8,049 bases of DNA from assembly GCA_026418875.1 (NCBI GenBank), contig JAOAAM010000734.1, positions 1 to 8,049 on the forward strand, in the 5' to 3' direction. The first letter of the stretch is position 1. Each line of letters opens with the position of its first letter. The notes beneath the pieces are model-generated. The model searched no databases and was not told the DNA's origin. It saw only the letters and a program-made list of their open reading frames with translations. Origin of the DNA: Gemmataceae bacterium. Lineage in GTDB: Bacteria > Planctomycetota > Planctomycetia > Gemmatales > Gemmataceae. This document shows, piece by piece, positions 1 through 5,626 of this stretch. The translations under genes were made by a program, and so were the position numbers.

Positions 1-402
1 GAAGCGATCCAGCAAACGCCCGCCGATATAGCGAGCCAGCAATTCGGCCGTCGTATTCTCGATCGGAAGGAGCACGCAGTCACCACGGGGAAAAACCCAT
101 TCACGGTCTCTGTAGACCACGCGCACGGAATTGGCCGACTCTTCGACACGGATGTGGGAATTGCGTGTGGCCAACAACATGTGATGGTCGAGTTCGTCCG
201 TGATCTCCTTCGTCAATCGTTTCAAGGCGATGAAGTCGAACAGGTAGTAGTTTTCATCCAAAAGGCCCTCCAGCTCGACGGTGGCGCGGTAGTTGTGTCC
301 GTGCAATCGTTCGCATTTATCGCCTTCGTAGCTGATGAAATGTCCGGCGCAAAAGACCAGGTGATCTTTGGTAACACGGACGTGGTAGCGTTCGGCGGGC
401 AT
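1..402 (-). CDS. 6-pyruvoyl-tetrahydropterin synthase / 6-carboxytetrahydropterin synthase (QueD) family protein, C-terminus cut by window edge
   Basis: Reading leftward from an ATG at 402, 134 codons are open to the window edge; an in-frame stop upstream near 453 limits the N-terminus. The PTPS/QueD signature is clear: zinc ligands H21 (in CAGHF), H34 and H36 (in LHGHNY), catalytic Cys30 in a C-x3-HGH arrangement, the D72-H73 pair in LDHH, and a pterin-anchoring Glu120 in NTTAELLARYI. Members use a Zn-bound site to convert dihydroneopterin triphosphate to a tetrahydropterin product. About 38 residues separate LDHH from the ENTTAE motif, much longer than in compact QueD enzymes, so this is probably a divergent subgroup rather than the queuosine enzyme. 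It follows the CitG-like gene after 25 bp and is probably cotranscribed with it, which suggests a methanopterin or other pterin pathway. The family is certain; the exact reaction is not. Confidence 0.88.
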   Translation of the reverse strand, partial: MPAERYHVRVTKDHLVFCAGHFISYEGDKCERLHGHNYRATVELEGLLDENYYLFDFIALKRLTKEITDELDHHMLLATRNSHIRVEESANSVRVVYRDREWVFPRGDCVLLPIENTTAELLARYIGGRLLDRF

Positions 403-427
403 AGCGCAGTCAATCCATGAAGAGACA

Positions 428-1300
428 TCAGAACCGGAGTGGAAACTCGATCATACCTGAACGAAGAGCCACGAACAAGGAGGCCGCGGTCAAATCGGCA
501 GTGCTTCCGGGATTTCGCCGGTGGCCATCGGCGCGGAGCCAAGCATCGAATTCACCCCAGGAAAGCTGACCGTTGAGCACGCCTCTCGCCTGCCGTTGGG
601 CCTCTTCCGCAGTAGCCAGCCCACAGCGCCGAGCAATGTGCGAGTCGCCCAACTCAGCCAAGAGCCGTAGATGACAACGCACGATGGACTCTTCCAGTCC
701 GAGAGGTAACGTAATTCGCCGCGCCTCGTCCCATGGGGGAAGAATTCTCACGGTTGTCGGCTCACACAGGGCAGGCACCCCGATCTGAAACACGTCTGCG
801 AAATCCGTCGCATATTGCCGCGCGATCAGGTCACGGTCGGCAGCCAGCGCCATTACTTCGCGCAAGGGCAAGGTCGGCTCGCGAAAGACATCTTGTTGCG
901 TGGCCCGTCCTAAGCCGCCGGGTCGCGCTAGCCGGATCGCCGAGAACACTGCTCGGCTGTCCTCGACGGTCAACCCACGCAAGACGCTCGCGACATTGTC
1001 GACAGGTTCGGAGGCCGCTAATGGTGCCAAGGCCAGTACCAAGCCCAAGTTGCTGTTGGTCGCGCATGCCTGCCGGGTCCGCTCGACGCATTGGAGAACC
1101 GTCACGCCGACACTTTCCCGCGAGGCTTGCTCGAAGATGGGCGCGATGGCTGCGGCACTGACCAGCAAGTCGAGGTAGGTGAGGTCGGCAAAATCATGGA
1201 ACCGCGTCACATTGCCGGGCTTCCTCGCGGTCGCCTCCAAGATGCACGCCAGTTGAACACATTGTCCGACGGACCATGCCGGCACAGGACGAGACCTCAT
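428..1300 (-). CDS. CitG-like protein (triphosphoribosyl-dephospho-CoA synthase family)
   Basis: A 290-residue protein from the ATG at 1300; a TTG at 1312 would add four residues but has no better ribosome site. CitG-family motifs are visible: EATARKPGNV near the N-terminus followed by F-x-D-x-x-Y-x-D-L-L-x-S-A, then TNSNLGLVLALAPLA, then PGGLG with DLIARQYATDF in the middle, and HRRNPGSTADL near the C-terminus. Classical CitG/MdcB makes the prosthetic-group precursor of citrate lyase or malonate decarboxylase. No lyase, decarboxylase or transferase gene is nearby, and the next gene is a PTPS/QueD homologue. From memory, CitG-like proteins (COG1767) also occur in the formaldehyde-oxidation/tetrahydromethanopterin gene sets of methylotrophs and planctomycetes, so a cofactor-biosynthesis role there is the favoured inference. 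Length fits the family. Confidence 0.87.
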   Translation of the reverse strand: MRSRPVPAWSVGQCVQLACILEATARKPGNVTRFHDFADLTYLDLLVSAAAIAPIFEQASRESVGVTVLQCVERTRQACATNSNLGLVLALAPLAASEPVDNVASVLRGLTVEDSRAVFSAIRLARPGGLGRATQQDVFREPTLPLREVMALAADRDLIARQYATDFADVFQIGVPALCEPTTVRILPPWDEARRITLPLGLEESIVRCHLRLLAELGDSHIARRCGLATAEEAQRQARGVLNGQLSWGEFDAWLRADGHRRNPGSTADLTAASLFVALRSGMIEFPLRF

Positions 1301-1319
1301 TTCGGGAAGCAAACCGCAG

Positions 1320-1337
1320 TTTACAGGTTATTGTAAA
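1320..1337 (-). promoter_or_regulatory. Palindrome TTTACA-N6-TGTAAA overlapping a possible -10 box of the CitG-like/PTPS unit
   Basis: A perfect 6-bp-arm inverted repeat with a 6-nt centre lies 20 nt upstream of the CitG-like ATG. On the minus strand it contains TACAAT (1335-1330), five of six matches to a sigma-70 -10 box, which would place transcription start near 1323 with a leader of about 22 nt. I see no good -35 box at 16-18 nt, so either an activator or a repressor could act at the palindrome. It does not match a regulator consensus I can name. Confidence 0.35.
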
Positions 1338-1397
1338 GCCCAGTCGAGGCGTCAGCCCGTAGCGGCAGGCGGATGTGAGAAACATCATTGGCCATGG

Positions 1398-1426
1398 AAA
1401 AAAACAGGCCGCCCGGAGGCGGCCTG
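1398..1426 (-). terminator. Intrinsic terminator of the sigma factor gene
   Basis: A 9-bp perfect GC-rich stem (CAGGCCGCC at 1405-1413 with GGCGGCCTG at 1418-1426) and a 4-nt loop. On the minus strand it is followed directly by seven T residues (A run at 1398-1404 on the plus strand). It starts 26 bp beyond the sigma factor stop codon and so separates that gene from the CitG-like/PTPS unit. Confidence 0.93.
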
Positions 1427-1452
1427 CGTGATCCATCTTCACGAACCCGCGG

Positions 1453-2460
1453 TTATTCGAGCAAGAGGTTTGCTTCCCACCCGACTCGCTCGGCACTGGC
1501 ACGTAGTTTTTCCAGCGCGCGGTTTTGAATCTGGCGGACCCGCTCCTTGCTGATGCGGAGCAGATGGCCGATTTGCCGCAAGCTGTGCGTGCCGTTGCCG
1601 GTCAGACCGAAGCGCAGGTCCAGAACCTTGCGCTCTCGCGGTCGAAGGTTTTCCATGAGGAAGCTCAACGCCTCTTGACGTTCCGAGCATTGCTGTTGCG
1701 TGGCACTCTGCGTGTCGGGCATCGCCTCGGTGAGCTTGAAGTCGCTGTCGTCATCCAGGACGGCGTTGAGGCTCACCGGAGTCCGAGTGGCGGTTTGCAG
1801 ATGGGTCAGATGCTCCAAGCTGCTGCCGGTCCGGCTGGCCAGTTCCTGCGGGCTTGGGAGATGCTTTCCGCCGTGAGCCAAGGCTTCGGACTCTTGTTGC
1901 AGTAACCCCAGCTCCTGCAAGTGGTGCGGGCTAAGGCTGACGAGGTGGCTCTGCCGTGCGACGGCGATTTGCAACGTCTGCCGAATCCACCAGGTCGCGT
2001 AGGTGGCGAGACGTGTGCCATGACTGACGTCGAATCGGTCGATGGCCTGCATCAAGCCGCAAACGGCTTCTTGCAACAAGTCGGCGTAGCTGAGGGAGTG
2101 ATGACGGAATCGTTTGGCGACGTGGGCAGCCAAGCGGATATTCGCCGAGGCGAGGCGGTGCTTGTAGTGGACGTAGCGCTCATGAAGCCGTCGAACGGTG
2201 GTATGACTGAGGCACTCGGCGTTGCAGTGGTCGCGGATGAATTGGGCCATCGGCCAGGGTTCCATGGGGGGCCGATGCTGCCGCAGGTTCGGGACGTGCC
2301 GGATCATTTGCTTGACCAGGTCGATTTTGCAGTCCCAGAAATTTGCGAGCAACTCACGCTCTTCTTCCGGCGTCAACAGGTCGGAGGAGAACGTGGTTTG
2401 CGGGGAGATCGTCGTGGCCTTGGCCGAGGCCAGCGTTCGCTTTCTCCGGACAGGTTTCAT
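1453..2460 (-). CDS. Sigma-70 family RNA polymerase sigma factor (RpoD/SigA-like, no region 1.1)
   Basis: A 335-residue sigma factor. Residues 27-50 (DLLTPEEERELLANFW) resemble region 1.2. Region 2 at about 104-173 holds NIRLAAHVAKRF, DLLQEAVCGLMQAIDRF, and the -10-reading stretch FDVSHGTRLATYATWWIRQ. Region 3 lies near 200-235. Region 4 lies at about 265-322, with a 4.2 helix-turn-helix from SLRQIGHLL to RVRQIQNRALEKLR. The linker between regions 1.2 and 2.1 is about 50 residues (RHVPNL, WPMAQFIRDHC), longer than in SigA, and the DQARTIR-type motif of region 2.4/3.0 is altered to RQSHLVSL. It therefore looks like an alternative, group 2-like factor rather than the housekeeping one. ATG 2460 is chosen because GAAGGA lies 9 nt upstream; the ATG at 2484 adds eight residues but has poorer spacing. 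It has its own terminator and is divergent from the GGDEF gene. Confidence 0.92.
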   Translation of the reverse strand: MKPVRRKRTLASAKATTISPQTTFSSDLLTPEEERELLANFWDCKIDLVKQMIRHVPNLRQHRPPMEPWPMAQFIRDHCNAECLSHTTVRRLHERYVHYKHRLASANIRLAAHVAKRFRHHSLSYADLLQEAVCGLMQAIDRFDVSHGTRLATYATWWIRQTLQIAVARQSHLVSLSPHHLQELGLLQQESEALAHGGKHLPSPQELASRTGSSLEHLTHLQTATRTPVSLNAVLDDDSDFKLTEAMPDTQSATQQQCSERQEALSFLMENLRPRERKVLDLRFGLTGNGTHSLRQIGHLLRISKERVRQIQNRALEKLRASAERVGWEANLLLE

Positions 2461-2502
2461 TGGGGAGGGTCCTTCGTACCACATCTCGGAACGACAATTC
2501 CA

Positions 2503-2569
2503 CCGCGCGGGTCCGCCCCGTGCGGGCTGCCTGTTGCCGCGAACAGCCGTGGGGAGGTAAACAACTCCC
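2503..2569 (-). repeat. Cluster of three small hairpins in the 5' leader of the sigma factor mRNA
   Basis: Three consecutive inverted repeats: CCGCGCGGG/CCCGTGCGG (2503-2511 with 2517-2525, one G-T pair), CTGTT/AACAG (2531-2535 with 2542-2546), and GGGAG/CTCCC (2552-2556 with 2565-2569). They lie 43-109 nt upstream of the chosen start, so they would be in the transcript if initiation is at the candidate promoter near 2852. Their order and spacing suggest a folded leader, but each stem is short and I recognise no riboswitch class. Confidence 0.35.
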
Positions 2570-2851
2570 GTACCGCTCCCGAGAAAAAAAGGGCCAGCCC
2601 CGGGATCGGATCACCGTCTGCCGTTCACGCAACGAGGCATCTGGGGGACAACCCCCGAGTCATCCTCAACACGTCCTTGCGTCGAAAGATGAAAAGCTGT
2701 CGACCGCCATCCGACGAGCCGACATCTTCAGGAGGGTTCAGCACTCTCTTGCTTCCCGTATCGAGTCACCAGATTGTAGTGGCACTCGACTTTCACTGCA
2801 AGAGATTTTTTACAAACTTTTTTCGATCCTAAGTGTTTCATGCACACGCAC

Positions 2852-2879
2852 ATTATACCCAAATTCGCCAAAATCCCAA
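2852..2879 (-). promoter_or_regulatory. Candidate sigma-70 promoter for the sigma factor gene
   Basis: On the minus strand TTGGGA (2879-2874), a 16-nt spacer and a perfect TATAAT (2857-2852) lie in an AT-rich tract. Transcription would start near 2845, giving a leader of about 385 nt before the start at 2460, which is long but fits the hairpin cluster there. Confidence 0.45.
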
Positions 2880-3030
2880 GACCCCATCGTCACACGTTTT
2901 TTCTTCACCGGACCTCAAAAAATATCGCATTATAAAAGTTAGGGATTGAGTCATAGCGGCGGCCGTGTTCGGTTTCCGCACCCGAGGATGTCGTCCAATG
3001 TGATTGACCGATGTTTGAAGAATAGGTGCC

Positions 3031-4137
3031 GTGGTGGGTTTCCAGTGCGCTGTCCTTGCTGTCGACGACGAGCCAGCCGTCCTGGCTGTGCTCAAAGCCT
3101 TGCTAGACAAGGACTTCCAGGTCGTCACCGCACACTCCGCCGCTCAGGCCCGGGAAATCCTGAAACAGCGCGCCATCGACATTGTCCTGTCCGACCAGTT
3201 CCTCCCTGATGGTACCCCCCACGCCGAGACCGGCGTCCAGTTATTGGAGTGGGTTCGGCAGCATCGACCCGCCACCGTCCGTATTCTCATGACCGCCCAG
3301 GCGTCCCTTCAGGACGCCATCGACTCGATTAATCGCGGCCAAGTCCATCGATTCCTGGTCAAACCGCTAAATGGTGCTGCCCTGTTGGACACTTTGCGGG
3401 ACACTGCCAAGGCGATCATCCTCGAGCGAAGCCACGAAGACCTTCTCGCCCGATTGCGGCAACTCAATCAGGAATTGGAAGAGCGGGTGCAGCAACGAAC
3501 CCGAGAACTCGAGGAACTGAACCGCCAACTGACACACAAAAACTCGATCCTAGAGCGGATGGCCTTGACCGATCCGTTGACCGGATTGCCCAATCGCCGG
3601 GCGATGGAGCGGCTCGTGCGAACCGAGATCCAACGCCGTGCCCGCCATCCCGCTCCGCTCTCCCTCATCATCGTCGACGTCGATCATTTCAAGCAGATCA
3701 ACACGCGCTTCTTGTTGCCGGGTGGGGATCAGGCGTTGATTTGGCTAGCCCAAGTGCTGGCACAAAACGTTCGCTCAATCGACACTGTGGGCCGGATTGG
3801 CGGCGAGGAGTTCATGATCCTTGCTCCGGATACCCCCGGCGACGGTGCCAGTGTGCTGGCCGAGCGGCTGCGAAGTGCGGTGTCTGCCGGCAGCACACAC
3901 TACCAAGGAAAAGAAATCCGTTTGACGATCAGCCTCGGCATTGCCGTCGCAGATACCGCCTCCCCCGTGACGGCGGAGGGCCTCCGAGAATTGGCGTCGG
4001 CTGCCTTGGCCGAAGCAAAAGCGTCGGGTCGAAACTGCTGCGTGGTCCGCTCCGTCTTGGCCACCGAACCCCTGGCGAGCGAAATCTCAGTCGAGCAACG
4101 AGAAGGCCACCCGACCAACGAACCCCCTCTCCCATAG
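3031..4137 (+). CDS. Response regulator with GGDEF output domain (probable diguanylate cyclase)
   Basis: A 368-residue protein with receiver, coiled-coil linker and GGDEF domains. The receiver (about 5-125) has acidic D12/D13, phosphoacceptor D55, switch T88 and conserved K111. Residues about 133-175 are rich in Glu, Leu, Gln and Arg (LNQELEERVQQRTRELEEL), a likely dimerising coiled coil. The GGDEF domain (about 178-340) opens with DPLTGLPNRR, has metal Asp residues in DVDHF and an active-site GGEEF at 257-261. RxxD at 248-251 matches the inhibitory c-di-GMP site of PleD. It probably makes c-di-GMP from two GTP when phosphorylated. The usual ND-x-x-GH after FKQI is NTRFLLP here, although the guanine-contacting N and the following GD remain. 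Start is GTG 3031: an in-frame TGA at 3016 rules out earlier starts, and the receiver is complete. No histidine kinase is adjacent. A 30-residue tail follows the domain. Confidence 0.92.
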   Translation: MVGFQCAVLAVDDEPAVLAVLKALLDKDFQVVTAHSAAQAREILKQRAIDIVLSDQFLPDGTPHAETGVQLLEWVRQHRPATVRILMTAQASLQDAIDSINRGQVHRFLVKPLNGAALLDTLRDTAKAIILERSHEDLLARLRQLNQELEERVQQRTRELEELNRQLTHKNSILERMALTDPLTGLPNRRAMERLVRTEIQRRARHPAPLSLIIVDVDHFKQINTRFLLPGGDQALIWLAQVLAQNVRSIDTVGRIGGEEFMILAPDTPGDGASVLAERLRSAVSAGSTHYQGKEIRLTISLGIAVADTASPVTAEGLRELASAALAEAKASGRNCCVVRSVLATEPLASEISVEQREGHPTNEPPLP

Positions 4138-4156
4138 TTCGTCGCATCGGGTGGCC
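4105..4156. repeat. Two-part inverted repeat enclosing the stop codon of the GGDEF gene
   Basis: Outer arms GGCCACCCGA (4105-4114) and TCGGGTGGCC (4147-4156) are perfectly complementary over 10 bp. Inside, ACGAAC (4118-4123) and GTTCGT (4137-4142) add 6 bp, leaving a 13-nt loop that contains most of the TAG stop. There is no T-run after it, so it is not a standard intrinsic terminator. It may be an mRNA 3' stabiliser, a factor-assisted termination site or the remains of a REP-like element. Confidence 0.55.
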
Positions 4157-4205
4157 AATGCGGATCCAAGCGACTCGCCCCGGCCGTGAACCACCTCTCC
4201 CATAG
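4120..4205 (+). repeat. Pair of 18-bp direct repeats, 68 bp apart
   Basis: GAACCCCCTCTCCCATAG at 4120-4137 and GAACCACCTCTCCCATAG at 4188-4205 differ at one base. The first copy lies across the end of the GGDEF gene and in the loop of the inverted repeat; the second is in the spacer. This could be the trace of a short duplication or of a small mobile sequence. Only two copies are seen in the window. Confidence 0.6.
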
Positions 4206-4407
4206 CCCGCGGCACGAAGGCGGTCCTGGTATCCGCGGTTGCCAGATAATGCGAAGCGAGTGCCAGAACTCCGAGCGATTCTCGACCAGTGAGCGCAACT
4301 TCTTATTGATCCGACCGATGCACGACGACGACCAGTCGACGCCGACGTCGAAGGACTCTGCCGTTTGCCTAGATTTTTTGCGATGACTGCGCGAATTCTT
4401 GGCGATC

Positions 4408-4447
4408 ACACTGAGCGAAAATCGTTGAGTTTTCGCCCCCAGAGTGT
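4408..4447. repeat. Hairpin of 7 + 5 bp upstream of cysE promoter
   Basis: GCGAAAA (4415-4421) and TTTTCGC (4430-4436) form a perfect 7-bp stem with an 8-nt loop. ACACT (4408-4412) and AGTGT (4443-4447) extend it by 5 bp across a 2 x 6 internal loop. It lies 20 bp upstream of the putative cysE -35 box and could be an operator or a folded 3' end of an upstream transcript. Confidence 0.4.
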
Positions 4448-4467
4448 CGAAAGGGTTGTTGAGTTCG

Positions 4468-4496
4468 TTGACGTCCGAGACAGCCCGAATTACGAT
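4468..4496 (+). promoter_or_regulatory. Candidate sigma-70 promoter for cysE
   Basis: TTGACG (4468-4473), a 17-nt spacer and TACGAT (4491-4496) match the consensus at five and four of six bases. Transcription would start near 4503, leaving a leader of about 85 nt. An AGGAAA ribosome-binding site sits at 4581-4586, just before the ATG at 4589. Confidence 0.55.
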
Positions 4497-4588
4497 GATT
4501 AGGGGACCGGCGGTTTCTGCATCGGGCCACTCGGGCAGAATGTCGCGGCTCGCCGACAAGCCCCCTCGTCTTCTGCACGCAGGAAATC

Positions 4589-5533
4589 ATGGCTACCGAC
4601 GTACGCTTGAAGGAAGGTCTGCCCGAAATCACCTCCGCGTTGGTTTCCAACTACGTCGAGTGCAGCAAACTGAGCCACCTAGGCCACAAACCGCTGCCCA
4701 GCCGTGCTGCCGTCCTTGATATTTTGGCCGATCTGTATGACCTGCTTTACCCGGGATTTGGCCGCCGGCAGAACTTGCACGTCGGGAATGTCGAATACTT
4801 CGCCGGGGAACTCATCGACGGATTGCACGATAAACTGACACAGCAGATCGCCGCCGCCCTGCGCCACGAACTCTGCCACGAAGCGCCACATGTGGACTTT
4901 GAAGCGCTCGGGCAGCAAAAGGCGATCAGCTTTTTGCGGAAGCTCCCTGAAATCCGCTGTGTGTTGGGTCAGGATGTCGAGGCGGCGTACGCCGGCGACC
5001 CCGCGGCGAAGAGCTATCACGAAATCATCTTCTGCTACCCCGGCCTCGAGGCGGTCACCATTTACCGCGTCGCCCATGAACTGCTGAAGCTCGGTGTGCC
5101 GTTTATCCCCCGCATGATGACCGAAGTCGCACACTCCAAGACGGGCATCGACATCCACCCCGGTGCCAAGATCGGCCCCGGCTTCTTCATCGATCATGGC
5201 ACTGGCGTCGTCATCGGTGAAACCTGCGAAATCGGCTCCCACGTCAAAATTTACCAAGGCGTCACCCTCGGAGCACTCAGCTTCCAACGGGATCAGGATG
5301 GGAACATCGTCCGCGGCACCAAGCGACATCCTACCTTGCACGACCATGTCGTCGTGTATGCCAATGCCACGATCCTTGGCGGCGACACCGTCATCGGCCA
5401 TCACTCAGTAATCGGCTCGAACGTCTGGCTCACCCAGTCCGTCGAGCCTTACACCGTGGTGCAGTTGGAAAAGCCGCAACTGCGGATTCGCGGTTCCCGA
5501 AGCGACGGTACGGGCCTGATGTACCACATCTGA
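4589..5533 (+). CDS. cysE: Serine O-acetyltransferase (CysE/EpsC type)
   Basis: A 314-residue enzyme that transfers acetyl from acetyl-CoA to L-serine to give O-acetylserine, the direct precursor of cysteine, in the cytoplasm. The N-terminal half (about 1-185) is the helical domain. Residues from about 186 form a left-handed beta-helix of hexapeptide repeats ([19 protein letters not shown] onward). The catalytic dyad is D202-H203 in DHGTG, and the second conserved histidine is H247 in RHP. The usual GET and YQGVTLGA motifs follow the dyad. A short insertion between VTLGALS and RHP ([11 protein letters not shown]) and the longer N-terminus compared with E. coli CysE (273 residues) fit the EpsC-like long form. 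The C-terminus ends in GLMYHI, not the Ile-ended tail of E. coli, though a terminal Ile that could dock in cysteine synthase is present. No cysK is adjacent. Start chosen by AGGAAA 2 nt upstream. Confidence 0.95.
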   Translation: MATDVRLKEGLPEITSALVSNYVECSKLSHLGHKPLPSRAAVLDILADLYDLLYPGFGRRQNLHVGNVEYFAGELIDGLHDKLTQQIAAALRHELCHEAPHVDFEALGQQKAISFLRKLPEIRCVLGQDVEAAYAGDPAAKSYHEIIFCYPGLEAVTIYRVAHELLKLGVPFIPRMMTEVAHSKTGIDIHPGAKIGPGFFIDHGTGVVIGETCEIGSHVKIYQGVTLGALSFQRDQDGNIVRGTKRHPTLHDHVVVYANATILGGDTVIGHHSVIGSNVWLTQSVEPYTVVQLEKPQLRIRGSRSDGTGLMYHI

Positions 5534-5551
5534 CCAATCAGCACGAGTGGG

Positions 5552-5569
5552 TGGCCGCTCCCGCGGCCA
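5552..5569. terminator. Hairpin between convergent cysE and the WD40/selenoprotein gene
   Basis: TGGCCGC-TCCC-GCGGCCA forms a perfect 7-bp stem with a 4-nt loop, 18 bp after the cysE stop and 57 bp after the stop of the minus-strand gene. Neither strand has a downstream T-run, so it is a candidate bidirectional or factor-assisted terminator rather than a classical one. A weaker hairpin, CCGA-CCTCA-TCGG, lies at 5588-5600. Confidence 0.5.
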
Positions 5570-5626
5570 AAATCTGGATATCTTGAGCCGACCTCATCGG
5601 TCTTTAAGCATCGCAGGTTGTCCGGG

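Larger units (their letters stand above)
2461..3030. other. 570-bp divergent intergenic region with hairpin-rich side toward the sigma gene and AT-rich core
   Basis: No convincing gene. The part nearest the sigma gene is GC-rich and has three closely spaced inverted repeats (2503-2525, 2531-2546, 2552-2569) and a fourth, GGGGG-ACAA-CCCCC at 2643-2656. Positions about 2795-2940 are strikingly AT-rich with several T and A runs, typical of a promoter region. A sigma-70-like minus-strand promoter is at 2852-2879. A second TATAAT on the minus strand (2929-2934) and TATAAA on the plus strand (2931-2936) lack good -35 partners. The plus-strand promoter for the GGDEF gene is not clear. Confidence 0.6.
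4138..4588. other. 451-bp spacer between the GGDEF gene and cysE, no convincing gene
   Basis: Only weak ORFs are present: a 66-codon plus-strand frame at 4186-4386 and a minus-strand frame running back over the end of the GGDEF gene. Neither has a recognisable motif or ribosome-binding site. The spacer holds one copy of the direct repeat, a hairpin at 4408-4447 and a probable cysE promoter at 4468-4496. A decayed gene or insertion-sequence remnant is possible but cannot be shown. Confidence 0.55.

Noticed and set aside
2643..2656. Intrinsic terminator at GGGGG-ACAA-CCCCC
   Set aside because: No T-run follows on either strand and no gene ends nearby.
1921..2832. 303-codon plus-strand ORF
   Set aside because: It is mostly antisense to the sigma factor and continues into intergenic hairpins; its amino-acid text has no known motif.
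3011..3025. Four-codon ORF (ATG TTT GAA GAA TAG) just before the GGDEF start as a leader peptide
   Set aside because: Too short to distinguish from chance, and no attenuator-like hairpin pairs with it.
3900..4559. 219-codon minus-strand ORF over the end of the GGDEF gene and the spacer
   Set aside because: Half of it is the antisense of a certain gene; the rest has no recognisable domain or ribosome site. A decayed transposase was considered but no motif supports it.
4679..5404. 241-codon minus-strand ORF opposite cysE
   Set aside because: A mirror of the strongly conserved cysE coding frame; such long antisense frames are common in GC-rich DNA.
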